A DNA stretch of 10,414 nucleotides from Planctomycetaceae bacterium (GTDB lineage: Bacteria > Planctomycetota > Planctomycetia > Planctomycetales > Planctomycetaceae): NCBI GenBank assembly GCA_015487825.1, contig WFOZ01000099.1:1-10414 (forward strand), read 5' to 3'. The notes under the pieces were generated by a model. That model was not told where the DNA came from. It was given only the letters and a program-made list of their open reading frames with translations, and did no database searches. The position numbers were made by a program, and so were the translations under genes. Positions 1 through 6,591 of the stretch are shown in pieces. Positions within the stretch are counted from its first letter, which is position 1, and every line of letters starts with the position of its first letter.

Positions 1-597
1 AAGCTGCTGAAATGCTTCTGTTTCACTCTCTCCCGAAAAACCTTGCAACTTCAAAGGTCTGACCAGCAGAATTCGCCATGATTCCGGCAAGGAAGTTCGG
101 AACCGGCATTTTCCGACTGATTCTCCCGCAGCGATCCCTCGGTCAATCAGCATCCCCCCCTGTTCAAATCCGTATGTTCCGATGCAGGAACGCCGGCTGC
201 GATTAAGAAGGCGGGCTAACTGCTGCGTTGATAAATCTGGTTGATTAAACCAGGCCCACAAATGCCCAACCGCTAACGCAAGTTGTGTTCCTGAACCAAA
301 CCCGCAATGCAACGGGATCGTCTGCTCCACTCGGATTTCTAAATGTTTAGTCTGCTGATTTTCAGAACTCCGATCCAGCCCGATTAACGCATGCTGAATA
401 CGTTGATAGATTTCATCCACTGCATCAATGTAATGTTCTGCAGAATCAGTGATGGAAGCTGTGAGATGAAAGCCGGGAGAATCGATCATCAACCCCATTC
501 CCTGATGGCGGTACCCCTGGGGGGCAGAGTCAGAAAACAGGCCACAATGCAGGCGACTGCCGGTGCGAATAGTTACTTGTGAACAAGGCAGATTCAT
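1..597 (-). CDS. mptG: Beta-ribofuranosylaminobenzene 5'-phosphate (beta-RFAP) synthase, GHMP-kinase-like; 3' end cut by window
   Basis: This enzyme joins 4-hydroxybenzoate or p-aminobenzoate to phosphoribosyl pyrophosphate with loss of CO2, the first committed step of methanopterin-type cofactor synthesis. The first 199 residues are visible, from the ATG at 597 to the left edge with no stop; the family is usually about 310-340 residues. Recognisable blocks are SRLHCGL (14-20), the GHMP-type glycine loop GFGSGTQLALAVG (99-111) and RRSCIGTYGFEQGG (135-148), all typical of beta-RFAP synthases. The start codon overlaps the stop of the upstream DUF447 gene as ATGA, so the two are probably cotranscribed and translationally coupled. 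Methanopterin genes in planctomycetes are established knowledge; the link to formaldehyde oxidation is inferred from that. A generic GHMP kinase is less likely because the RRSCIGTYGFEQGG block is specific. Confidence 0.9.
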   Translation of the reverse strand, partial: MNLPCSQVTIRTGSRLHCGLFSDSAPQGYRHQGMGLMIDSPGFHLTASITDSAEHYIDAVDEIYQRIQHALIGLDRSSENQQTKHLEIRVEQTIPLHCGFGSGTQLALAVGHLWAWFNQPDLSTQQLARLLNRSRRSCIGTYGFEQGGMLIDRGIAAGESVGKCRFRTSLPESWRILLVRPLKLQGFSGESETEAFQQL

Positions 598-1187
598 GAG
601 GCCTGCCCCTGATGAGTGGTCATGAAGGTATGGAGTAATTCGAAAGCATCACGCTCCTGGCTGCCTGCCGTTTTTTCAATAATTACTTCGAAGCGTTTTA
701 ATTCTTTAATCACAAAATCTTTTTCCAGCAAGTGTAATCGTGTTGCCAGGATGGCTGTTTCGATCACGGCATGCTTGGCACGATTAAAACCGAGAAAATT
801 TCCTGCACCACCAGTGTGCAAAATCTCAGCTTCAAACTCTGCTCTGGCTGATGAGGTGTCACTGGAAATAATCTGGAACTCGTACCACTGAGAAGTATTA
901 CTGATTACAACTCCATCAATTTTTTTTGCCGGGCTTAACGGGAGTTGTTCTGCGATCAGGTTTTTTGTAACCGCGCGAGCAAAAAGTAGAACGTCATCGC
1001 TAATGTGAAAAACACCCTGTCTTGTTGCTGACAGATTCTGATATGTTTGCGAGCCTTGAAAAGGACGAAACAGAAATCGTCTGATGGTTCCATCCTGTTC
1101 TCGCTTTACCACTGGCCCCATTGGCGCAATATTCACGCTGCCATCAGAGTTTCTGGTTGTCACAATTCCTTCCAATATAAAAGGCAA
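594..1187 (-). CDS. DUF447 family protein (flavin-reductase-like split barrel), C1-cofactor associated
   Basis: The product has 197 residues and matches DUF447, whose members begin with an ILEGIVTT-type strand. Visible blocks are FILEGIVTTRNSDGSVNIAPMGP (3-24), FLFRPFQGSQTYQNL (38-52) and GVFHISDDVLLFARA (58-72). Homologues occur in archaea and in bacteria with tetrahydromethanopterin genes; the biochemical role is unknown, and a split-barrel flavin-binding fold is the family prediction. I chose the TTG at 1187 because AGAGGA lies seven bases upstream and because it places the conserved ILEGIVTT near the N-terminus, as in relatives. A TTG at 1223 would add 12 residues but has no comparable ribosome binding site, and no ATG is available in the right region. 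The stop overlaps the beta-RFAP synthase start by four bases. This pairing supports a role in methanopterin synthesis or use, but the exact reaction is not shown. Confidence 0.85.
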   Translation of the reverse strand: MPFILEGIVTTRNSDGSVNIAPMGPVVKREQDGTIRRFLFRPFQGSQTYQNLSATRQGVFHISDDVLLFARAVTKNLIAEQLPLSPAKKIDGVVISNTSQWYEFQIISSDTSSARAEFEAEILHTGGAGNFLGFNRAKHAVIETAILATRLHLLEKDFVIKELKRFEVIIEKTAGSQERDAFELLHTFMTTHQGQAS

Positions 1188-1194
1188 CGAATTT

Positions 1195-1200
1195 TCCTCT
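1195..1200 (-). promoter_or_regulatory. Ribosome binding site that fixes the DUF447 start
   Basis: On the minus strand AGAGGA sits seven bases before a TTG codon at 1187. It is one of the better Shine-Dalgarno matches in the window and supports a non-ATG start there rather than at 1223. Confidence 0.55.
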
Positions 1201-1253
1201 GATAATAATTCTGTGAACAGCAAGGCAAAACAATAAAAATGAGCGGGATACTT

Positions 1254-1276
1254 AATATAGAATCATAATCATTTTC
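1254..1276 (-). promoter_or_regulatory. Candidate promoter -10 with overlapping Fur-like box, upstream of DUF447-mptG
   Basis: On the minus strand TATATT (1259-1254) matches a sigma-70 -10 hexamer at five of six positions; no good -35 is seen (best is CTGTGA 18 bases upstream). Overlapping it, 1258-1276 reads TAGAATCATAATCATTTTC on the plus strand, which agrees with the 19-base E. coli Fur consensus GATAATGATAATCATTATC at 15 positions. This is the place where a repressor would block the promoter. The region is A+T rich, so a chance match is possible, and planctomycete Fur sites may differ from those of E. coli. Confidence 0.3.
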
Positions 1277-1415
1277 ATCACAGAATGTGAGTAAACAAAG
1301 GGGCAAAGAGTTGTGGAAGGCCTCTTTTACATGGTATGCTCGAAGAGAATGGTACCAGCCTGCTGCATTTTCAGGTCCTGTTGGGGGAGTTGATACAATA
1401 GCAGAATGGGGGCGG

Positions 1416-1468
1416 AGTGTGATTATTCACCCTTTTTGCAGGCCTGAAAAAGGCTCACTTCTCACACT
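1416..1468. repeat. Symmetric 53-base interrupted inverted repeat in the divergent intergenic region
   Basis: Two perfect 7-base arm pairs share one centre at 1442. The outer pair is AGTGTGA (1416-1422) with TCACACT (1462-1468), and the inner pair is CCTTTTT (1431-1437) with AAAAAGG (1447-1453). Each is separated by 8 unpaired bases per side, and the loop contains the palindrome CAGGCCTG. It ends about 60 bases before the DUF1080 start and just upstream of a TATATA at 1475-1480, so it covers the place of a -35 element. A regulator binding site or transcribed hairpin is possible; a terminator is less likely because both neighbouring genes read away from it. The rest of 1277-1531 shows no convincing gene. 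Confidence 0.5.
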
Positions 1469-1518
1469 GCATGATATATAACAATTAAGAACATGGAATC
1501 TGTTTTTCCACCTACCTT

Positions 1519-1523
1519 GGGAG
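1519..1523 (+). promoter_or_regulatory. Ribosome binding site that fixes the DUF1080 start
   Basis: GGGAG lies eight bases before the ATG at 1532. This favours 1532 over the in-frame ATG at 1493, which would put 13 extra residues ahead of a good signal peptide. Confidence 0.5.
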
Positions 1524-1531
1524 ACTTCAGA

Positions 1532-2248
1532 ATGCAACGCTTTGTTTTACTACGACATCGATTCTGTCCAGCCATGGCTGCAGCGATGTTTCTCTCTTTT
1601 AGTTTGACTGAATCGGTATCTGCAGCAGAAAAGTTAAATTGTCCTCCAGCAGGGTTCACAGCTTTATTCAACGGAAAAAACCTGGACGGTTGGAAGGGAC
1701 TGGTTGGTAGCCCGAAATCTCGCGCGAAGATGTCTGCTGAAGATCTGGCAAAGGCCCAGAAAGAAGCCGACGCGAGAATTCAACAGCATTGGAAAGTCGT
1801 CGACGGCATACTTGTGTTTGACGGAAAAGGAAAAAATCTTTGCACAAAAAAACTGTATGGTAATTTTGAAATGTATGTTGACTGGAAAATTGAAGCCAGG
1901 GGAGACAGCGGTATTTATCTTCGAGGATCGCCACAAGTTCAGATTTGGGATCCATCATTAAGTAAAAAGAATGCAGTTGGATCTGGTGGATTATTTAACA
2001 ACAAGAAGAATCCGGACAAACCACTGGTTGTTGCAGATAACCCGGTTGGTCAGTGGAATACATTCTACATTAAAATGGTTGGCGATCGAGTGACCGTCAA
2101 ACTGAACGGGAAACTTGTCGTAGATAATACGATACTCGAAAATTATTGGGAACGTGACAAGCCGATTTATCCTAAAGAATCGATTGAACTGCAAAATCAC
2201 GGGAATACGCTTTATTTTCGTAATATTTACGTTAAAGAACTTCCTTGA
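1532..2248 (+). CDS. Secreted DUF1080 (3-keto-disaccharide hydrolase family) protein
   Basis: The product has 238 residues. A signal peptide covers about 1-31: basic start MQRFVLLRHR, hydrophobic core AMAAAMFLSF, and a probable cut after VSA-31. The mature protein is one DUF1080 domain (PF06439), a concanavalin-like beta-sandwich. Family marks are GFTALFNGKNLDGWKG (41-56), the early Trp/Asp strand WKVVDGILVFDG (87-98), YGNFEMYVDWKI (109-120), DSGIYLRGSPQVQIWD (125-140) and IELQNHGNTLYFRNIYVKEL (218-237). Characterised relatives cleave 3-keto-glycosides, and planctomycetes carry many copies; the substrate here cannot be told. The region at 62-86, rich in Lys and Ala, is a short insertion before the second strand. 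It is transcribed away from the DUF447 operon, and the next gene begins 28 bases later, so cotranscription with the arrestin-like gene is possible. Confidence 0.9.
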   Translation: MQRFVLLRHRFCPAMAAAMFLSFSLTESVSAAEKLNCPPAGFTALFNGKNLDGWKGLVGSPKSRAKMSAEDLAKAQKEADARIQQHWKVVDGILVFDGKGKNLCTKKLYGNFEMYVDWKIEARGDSGIYLRGSPQVQIWDPSLSKKNAVGSGGLFNNKKNPDKPLVVADNPVGQWNTFYIKMVGDRVTVKLNGKLVVDNTILENYWERDKPIYPKESIELQNHGNTLYFRNIYVKELP

Positions 2249-2276
2249 CAATTATTCTTGTACAGATGGATTTTCG

Positions 2277-2654
2277 ATGCTTGAAATTCTGCTCCCTGAA
2301 AATCGCTCCGCTTTTGAAGTTGGTGAACTGATTGAGGTTACTGTTTCGTGGTCGCTGGATTCACCTGCTGATAGTGTTGAACTTCGCCTGCTTTGGAATA
2401 CGGTAGGTAAAGGGGATCGGAATTTGAGCGTCGAGAAATCCTGGAAGTACGATCAACCAATGATGAGTGATGAGGTCACAGAAACGATTCGGCTTCCGGA
2501 GGCTCCCTACAGTTTTTCAGGAAAACTTGTTTCCCTTGTCTGGGCATTTGAGTTAATCGCATTGCCGGGAGGAGATTCAATCCGCCGGGAAATTGTTATC
2601 TCTCCCGATGCTCAGGAGATTTTTCTGCACAGTCAACGGTATGAAGACGAATGA
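2277..2654 (+). CDS. Small arrestin-like beta-sandwich protein, partner of the downstream ATPase
   Basis: The product has 125 residues, no signal peptide, no membrane segment and no Cys, and is mostly alternating beta strands. The order of motifs recalls the arrestin/Spo0M/Vps26 fold: an edge segment FEVGELIEVTVSWSL (13-27), then VELRLLWNTVGKG (34-46), and LPEAPYSFSGKLVSLVWAFEL (73-93). The last resembles the LP-x-SF-x-G-x-I-x-W/Y block of arrestin domains. That assignment is inference from pattern, not a proven homology, and no function is known. I chose the ATG at 2277 because the open frame upstream runs into the DUF1080 gene and the conserved part begins right after this Met. No Shine-Dalgarno sequence is evident. 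The stop overlaps the next start (ATGA at 2651-2654), which suggests stoichiometric, coupled synthesis with the ATPase. Confidence 0.72.
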   Translation: MLEILLPENRSAFEVGELIEVTVSWSLDSPADSVELRLLWNTVGKGDRNLSVEKSWKYDQPMMSDEVTETIRLPEAPYSFSGKLVSLVWAFELIALPGGDSIRREIVISPDAQEIFLHSQRYEDE

Positions 2655-3265
2655 CAATTCAGCAGCGGTTGAAAAAATCGTTCTGTCCTGCCCGCAACAA
2701 TCCGTTTGCCACCGAACACCTTCGGAAAATTCGATTCAGGTATACAGAGAACTCCCTGAGAATGCTGCAGGATCGATTTTTGGCACTGGGCAGTCAAGCT
2801 GCGATTGTCGGACCACAGGGGCATGGAAAAACAACACTACAAAAAGAGTTAGCTTGTGCGATGGAGTCGGGACAGACTCACTGGATAAAATTAAGAGAAG
2901 GAGACCGAAAAATACCAGGGGAACTGCTCGATGATATTTTTTCACGAGCCACTCCCTCTGATTTATTCTGCATTGACGGAGCAGAGCAACTTTCCTGGTG
3001 GAACTGGAAAAGCTTTCTTCGTCAACTCGGGAAAGAGCACCGCTGCCTGATCACCTCGCATCGCAAAGGGTTGCTACCCACATTAATTACCTGCAAAACA
3101 TCTGTCTCGCTGTTATCAGATATCGTGAGAGAACTGACTTTTCCGCTTAGTGAATCCCGCTATCGTGAACTGGAATTGATCTTCAATAAACATCGAGGGG
3201 ACATCAGACAGTCGTTACGTGAACTGTATGATCGATGTAGTGAAGGGGACTGGTCGAGTTCATAG
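2651..3265 (+). CDS. Small P-loop NTPase of unknown function
   Basis: The product has 204 residues and no signal or membrane segment, so it is probably cytoplasmic. A Walker A loop GPQGHGKTT lies at 54-62 and a Walker B strand LFCIDGAEQ at 105-113, where Asp109 and Glu112 are candidates for metal binding and catalysis. LITSHRKG soon after the Walker B strand could serve as a sensor. The N-terminal NPFAT motif (17-21) and the C-terminal RGDIRQSLRELYDRC segment look conserved in type, and I recall similar short ATPases in planctomycetes. The fold is a single AAA/STAND-like core without lid or effector domain. Function and partners are unknown; ATGA overlap with the arrestin-like gene is the only strong clue. 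The TAG stop is followed after one base by the left copy of the dispersed repeat. Confidence 0.75.
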   Translation: MTIQQRLKKSFCPARNNPFATEHLRKIRFRYTENSLRMLQDRFLALGSQAAIVGPQGHGKTTLQKELACAMESGQTHWIKLREGDRKIPGELLDDIFSRATPSDLFCIDGAEQLSWWNWKSFLRQLGKEHRCLITSHRKGLLPTLITCKTSVSLLSDIVRELTFPLSESRYRELELIFNKHRGDIRQSLRELYDRCSEGDWSSS

Positions 3266-3266
3266 A

Positions 3267-3323
3267 TTTTCACTTACGAAATGCCCAAAAGTGTTACATA
3301 TCAATTGCTGTTTGCAGTATTAG
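3267..3323 (+). repeat. Left copy of a 57-base dispersed repeat (inward-facing)
   Basis: The first 18 bases, TTTTCACTTACGAAATGC (3267-3284), are exactly repeated in reverse complement at 6509-6526. Beyond this the two copies stay alignable to ...TTGCAG-A-TAG at 3323, with about 45 identities in 57 columns and one single-base gap, many differences being C/T. The copy starts one base after the ATPase stop. GCAGTATT from its inner end recurs at 3391-3398. No hairpin is common to both copies and no target-site duplication is visible. Confidence 0.8.
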
Positions 3324-3341
3324 TGATTGAGAATATCTGTT

Positions 3342-3369
3342 TTGACTGCCGTAGCCAGATGAATATGAT
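3342..3369 (+). promoter_or_regulatory. Candidate sigma-70 promoter for the MfnE-like kinase gene
   Basis: TTGACT (3342-3347) and TATGAT (3364-3369) each match the consensus hexamers at five of six positions with a 16-base spacer. Transcription would start near 3376 and leave about 55 untranslated bases before the kinase start at 3432. It lies just inside the left repeat copy. Confidence 0.45.
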
Positions 3370-3431
3370 GAAGTACCTGGTTTTCTGTTGGCAGTATTGC
3401 AAGTGGGAAAATTAAAAAAGACTTGAAACAA

Positions 3432-4037
3432 ATGATCCTTTGCAAAGTGGGAGGAAGCCTGCTCGATTGGCCGGAATTTCCGGATCGGTTACGGGACTTT
3501 CTGGATCAATTGAACGCCCCGGTTGTGCTTTTGACCGGAGGAGGGAGTTGTGCAGATCTCGTTCGTCAGTGGGACCACATTTTTAATCTTGAAGAAGAAA
3601 GGTCGCATCGATTGGCGATCGGGACGATGTCGCTGACAGCTTCGCTGGTTACTTCTGTATTGGCGAAAAGCTGCCTGGTAAAAAATCAGCAGCAACTTGA
3701 AATGGCTATCGTTCAACAACTTACTCCGGTTCTGGATGCTGTCAGTTGGGTTGATCAGTTGGAAATGGCTGCAAAGATCAAACTCCGGCATCATTGGAAT
3801 ATAACGAGTGACAGTGTTGCGTTATGGTTGGCTGCAGAATTAGGAATTGAGCATTTATTCCTGTTGAAGTCAGTCGATTTCCCGGACGGGCTTAATATAC
3901 AGGCAGCTTCCGATGAAGGGGTAATCGACGCCGGGTTTCCGGAGATGTTTCTGCAAATATCCTGCAAAAGGGAAGCAGTCAATTTACATTGGCACAATTT
4001 GCGGGGAAAACGTGGACTGGTTGTGGATATTGAGTGA
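3432..4037 (+). CDS. mfnE: Amino-acid-kinase family protein, MfnE-like (methanofuran-type cofactor synthesis)
   Basis: The product has 201 residues and the amino-acid-kinase fold: [10 protein letters not shown] (2-11) with the phosphate-binding Lys5 and Gly pair, [18 protein letters not shown] (31-48), and [13 protein letters not shown] (58-70), then [14 protein letters not shown] (125-138) ahead of a nucleotide-site strand [13 protein letters not shown]. The SHRLAI and TSDS blocks match archaeal MfnE, which phosphorylates 5-(aminomethyl)-3-furanmethanol phosphate to its diphosphate for methanofuran synthesis. Glutamate 5-kinase and UMP kinase are less likely, being longer and lacking this SH-LAI block. 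I chose the ATG at 3432 because it places the Lys-x-Gly-Gly loop as in MfnE; a TTG at 3423 would add three residues. A promoter candidate stands 60-90 bases upstream. With the beta-RFAP synthase and DUF447 genes, it supports a C1-transfer pathway in this organism, although in a separate unit. Confidence 0.78.
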   Translation: MILCKVGGSLLDWPEFPDRLRDFLDQLNAPVVLLTGGGSCADLVRQWDHIFNLEEERSHRLAIGTMSLTASLVTSVLAKSCLVKNQQQLEMAIVQQLTPVLDAVSWVDQLEMAAKIKLRHHWNITSDSVALWLAAELGIEHLFLLKSVDFPDGLNIQAASDEGVIDAGFPEMFLQISCKREAVNLHWHNLRGKRGLVVDIE

Positions 4038-4133
4038 ACCAAAAAAGAAACATAACTGTCCAAAACAGGACTCGCAGTGTATGATGCCTTCAGCTTGCCA
4101 TGAAGACAAGTAAATGCTGCCCGCGTCAACTTT

Positions 4134-4139
4134 TATACT
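4134..4139 (+). promoter_or_regulatory. Possible -10 element for the aminotransferase gene
   Basis: TATACT matches the -10 consensus at five of six positions and would start transcription about 20 bases before the ATG at 4167. No -35 hexamer stands at the proper distance, so the call is weak. The remainder of 4038-4166 shows no strong hairpin or reading frame. Confidence 0.22.
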
Positions 4140-4166
4140 CACCCTGTTTATTTCCGACTGAATACC

Positions 4167-5408
4167 ATGCGTAGCGAATCTGAAGTCCCCTTTTCTGATC
4201 AACCGTTTAACATTCCGGTCGCTGAACGAGTCAAGAGATTGCCTCCTTACCTGTTTGGCAAAATCAACAAGTTAAAATATGAAAAACGTGTTGAGGGAGT
4301 CGATGTTATCGACCTGGGGATGGGAAATCCGACGGATACGCCTGATCCTCTGATCATCGAAAAAATGGCTGAGGCACTTAATGATCCCAGAAACCACCGC
4401 TATTCGGTTTCAAACGGAATAGCCAATTTACGCAAGGAAGTTTCTGCCCGATATTGGAAAAAGTATGGTGTCAGGCTCGACCCCGATACCGAAGTAGTTA
4501 CCTGTATCGGTTCGAAAGAGGGTTTCAGTCACCTTTGCCTGGCGTTGATGGGACCGGGTGATACTGCGATCGTGCCTGCTCCGTATTTCCCCATTCATGT
4601 TTACGCAGTCGCGCTCGCTTCCGGGAATGTAATTTCTCTCGATTGCAGAGACCCGCAACAGTTTCTGACCAATATCGAATATACCTGCAAACATCAGTAT
4701 CCCAAACCGAAACTGGTGATCGTCAACTTTCCACATAACCCAACAACAACGGTTGTCGATCAAACGTTTTATGATGATCTGGTTGCATTAGCTAAAAAAT
4801 ATGGCTTCCTGGTCATCAGTGATTTTGCCTATTCGGATATCTGCTTCGATGGCTACAAAGCTCCCAGCTTTCTCGCTTCTCAAGGGGCGATTGATGTTGG
4901 TGTTGAATTCACAACGATGAGCAAAGGTTTCAGCATGGCTGGCTGGCGGGTTGGCTTTTGTACCGGCAATGCGGAAATGGTTCGTGCTTTATCGACGATT
5001 AAAGGTTACTACGATTACGGCCTGTTTCAGCCGACACAAATTGCAGCAATTGTTGCTCTGAGACACTGCGAGGCGGCTGTCGAAAGTGTCTCTGCCGAGT
5101 ACCAACTTCGGAGAGATGCACTGTGCGATGGTCTGGAGCGAATTGGCTGGGAACTGGAACGTCCGAAAGGGACCATGTTTGTCTGGGCGAAAATACCAGA
5201 GCCCTGGGCTGAAATGGGATCAATAGATTTCTCGATGAAACTACTCGATGAAGGAGGAGTCGCAGTCAGTCCCGGTCGTGGATTTGGCGAAGACGGGGAA
5301 GGATTTTTGAGACTTGCGATTGTGGAAAACACTCAGAGGCTCCGACAGGCAGTGCGACAGATAGATCGATGTCTTAATAAGAATCCAACAATTTCCGATA
5401 CGGAGTAA
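4167..5408 (+). CDS. alaC: Class I/II PLP-dependent aminotransferase, AlaC-type (glutamate-pyruvate transaminase)
   Basis: The product has 413 residues, close to the 412 of E. coli AlaC, and the similarity to that protein is visible end to end. AlaC makes alanine from pyruvate and glutamate in the cytoplasm. Marks are [14 protein letters not shown] (24-37), DLGMGNP (49-55), IGSKEG (114-119), the Tyr140 region [15 protein letters not shown] with Asn191, SDFAYSD with Asp219 and Tyr222, and [14 protein letters not shown] with Lys253 as the Schiff-base lysine. FLRLAIVEN contains Arg382, expected to bind the substrate carboxylate. Databases often label such proteins LL-diaminopimelate or aspartate aminotransferase. 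The PxxY and [10 protein letters not shown] pattern favours AlaC, but substrate range is not decided by sequence. No Shine-Dalgarno sequence precedes the ATG. It is on the same strand as the kinase and dnaJ genes, with 129- and 142-base gaps. Confidence 0.88.
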   Translation: MRSESEVPFSDQPFNIPVAERVKRLPPYLFGKINKLKYEKRVEGVDVIDLGMGNPTDTPDPLIIEKMAEALNDPRNHRYSVSNGIANLRKEVSARYWKKYGVRLDPDTEVVTCIGSKEGFSHLCLALMGPGDTAIVPAPYFPIHVYAVALASGNVISLDCRDPQQFLTNIEYTCKHQYPKPKLVIVNFPHNPTTTVVDQTFYDDLVALAKKYGFLVISDFAYSDICFDGYKAPSFLASQGAIDVGVEFTTMSKGFSMAGWRVGFCTGNAEMVRALSTIKGYYDYGLFQPTQIAAIVALRHCEAAVESVSAEYQLRRDALCDGLERIGWELERPKGTMFVWAKIPEPWAEMGSIDFSMKLLDEGGVAVSPGRGFGEDGEGFLRLAIVENTQRLRQAVRQIDRCLNKNPTISDTE

Positions 5409-5472
5409 TCTGTCTACTTCCTGCGTAGCACTTAGTCGTTTCAGTATTGAAACCTGGCCGGAGTGCCTGCGT

Positions 5473-5501
5473 TTGCACGTTTGGGCATTCCCTCGTAAAC
5501 T
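5473..5501 (+). promoter_or_regulatory. Possible sigma-70 promoter for dnaJ
   Basis: TTGCAC (5473-5478) and TAAACT (5496-5501) are separated by 17 bases. Matches are three and four of six, so it is modest. It would start transcription about 40 bases before the dnaJ ATG. No CIRCE heat-shock inverted repeat is seen in 5409-5550. Confidence 0.25.
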
Positions 5502-5550
5502 ACCTGTATCAATCAATTCAGGAATTCCGTTTAATCACTATTGGCAACTC

Positions 5551-6474
5551 ATGGCAAACGAAGATTTTTATCAGGTACTTGGCGTTGGCAAGAACGCTTC
5601 GGAAGATGAAATTAAGAAATCTTACCGTAAATTGGCTCGTGAATATCATCCTGATCGCAAACCGGACGATAAGCAGGCAGCCGAAAAATTCAAGCAGATT
5701 CAGCAGGCTTACGATGTTCTGGGCGATGCCGAGAAGCGGAAAAAGTACGATATGTACGGAGCTGGCTTTGAAGGAATGGGAGGCGGAAACTACGGACATC
5801 CGGGATCCGGCCCGATTGATTTAGAGCAGATTTTTGGAGGCGGTGGAGCTGGAGGTGTTGATTTTGGCGATCTGTTCGGCGGCGGATTTGGCGGAGGAGG
5901 ACAACGCAGGACGCGCCCGCGAAAAGGGCGGGATATCCAATCGGAAATTACAATCCCGTTCCATTTAGCTGCCGAAGGAGGAAAGTACGAATTATCCATT
6001 CACCGAGGCAGCGGTCGTGAAACACTCACTGCTACCATTCCGGAAGGGATTCATCAGGGAGCCACGATTCGCCTGGCTGGGCAGGGAGAACCTTCGATGA
6101 CCGGGGGGCCGCCGGGTGATTTACTGGTGAAGGTTAAGATCGCACCGCATCCCTACTTCAAACGGGACGGAGCGAATATTCTGCTCGAAGTCCCGATCAC
6201 TATCACCGAAGCAATTCTGGGTGCAAAAATCGATGTTCCGACTCTCAGTGCTGGCGATGTCACCGTGACTGTTCCGCCAGGTACATCCAGTGGTGCAAAA
6301 CTGAGACTGCGTGGCAAAGGCGTTCTGGATAAAAAAACGAAGCAAAAAGGAGACCAGCTTATCACTATCAAAGTGACGGTCCCCAAAACCATCTCCGAAG
6401 AAGCAAAAAAACTGGCAGAGCAACTCGCAGATCTAATTGATGAGAACCCCAGAGCAGATTTGTGGAAATTCTAG
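5551..6474 (+). CDS. DnaJ-type Hsp40 co-chaperone lacking the zinc finger (CbpA-like, type II)
   Basis: The product has 307 residues. A J domain (about 4-70) begins [27 protein letters not shown] and carries HPD at 33-35, which stimulates the ATPase of Hsp70 (DnaK). A glycine/phenylalanine-rich linker (about 71-125) holds repeated GGGFGGGG segments. It runs straight into the two C-terminal beta-sandwich domains (about 130-300), with the client-binding parts [19 protein letters not shown] and [19 protein letters not shown]. There are no CxxCxGxG repeats and no Cys at all, so this is a type II J protein like CbpA rather than canonical DnaJ. I chose the ATG at 5551 because the J domain starts directly there; a TTG at 5473 would add 26 unrelated residues. 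It converges on smc, and its stop lies inside the right repeat copy. Confidence 0.9.
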   Translation: MANEDFYQVLGVGKNASEDEIKKSYRKLAREYHPDRKPDDKQAAEKFKQIQQAYDVLGDAEKRKKYDMYGAGFEGMGGGNYGHPGSGPIDLEQIFGGGGAGGVDFGDLFGGGFGGGGQRRTRPRKGRDIQSEITIPFHLAAEGGKYELSIHRGSGRETLTATIPEGIHQGATIRLAGQGEPSMTGGPPGDLLVKVKIAPHPYFKRDGANILLEVPITITEAILGAKIDVPTLSAGDVTVTVPPGTSSGAKLRLRGKGVLDKKTKQKGDQLITIKVTVPKTISEEAKKLAEQLADLIDENPRADLWKF

Positions 6475-6526
6475 TGCTGCAAGAATCCATTGATGTATGA
6501 CATTTTTTGCATTTCGTAAGTGAAAA
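6471..6526 (-). repeat. Right copy of the dispersed repeat (inward-facing)
   Basis: Read on the minus strand, this copy begins with the same 18-base outer end at 6526-6509 and stays similar to the left copy down to TTGCAGCACTAG, which reaches the dnaJ stop codon. It is oriented toward the left copy, so the most conserved 18 bases face outward in both. The dnaJ TAG (6472-6474) lies within its inner end. Confidence 0.8.
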
Positions 6527-6537
6527 ACGTTCAACAT

Positions 6538-6587
6538 CAATTCAAAAAGTTGACACTCGATCAATATTTTGAATCTGTTTTGAATTG
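6538..6587. terminator. Candidate bidirectional hairpin between convergent dnaJ and smc
   Basis: CAATTCAAAA (6538-6547) and TTTTGAATTG (6578-6587) form a perfect 10-base inverted repeat with a 30-base loop that contains another TTTTGAAT (6567-6574). It stands between the stops of convergent genes, where a shared terminator is expected. The stem is A+T rich and the loop is long, so the structure is weak compared with a standard intrinsic terminator. Confidence 0.35.
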
Positions 6588-6591
6588 GTAG

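Noticed and set aside
616..891. 91-codon plus-strand frame within DUF447
   Set aside because: Antisense to a gene with clear family motifs; no independent support.
1287..1481. 64-codon open frame on the plus strand in the intergenic region
   Set aside because: Starts with GTG without a ribosome binding site, runs through the inverted repeat, and its translation resembles no protein; probably chance.
3281..3415. 44-codon frame starting inside the left repeat copy (MPKSVTYQLLFAVLVIEN...)
   Set aside because: The other repeat copy has a one-base gap that breaks the frame and ends after 13 codons, so the similarity is at DNA level and not peptide level. A promoter candidate also lies within it.
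5473..5550. Upstream TTG start for dnaJ adding 26 residues
   Set aside because: The extra residues are not part of the J domain, and typical J proteins begin right at the [10 protein letters not shown] region; the stretch is better explained as promoter and leader.
3267..6526. A complete 3.2-kb transposon bounded by the inverted repeats
   Set aside because: No transposase or recombinase is inside, flanks show no target-site duplication, and the enclosed genes look like core genes. The repeat pair is reported without the transposon claim.
6550..6555. Perfect TTGACA -35 hexamer between dnaJ and smc
   Set aside because: No -10 hexamer follows at 15-19 bases, and it would direct transcription antisense into smc.
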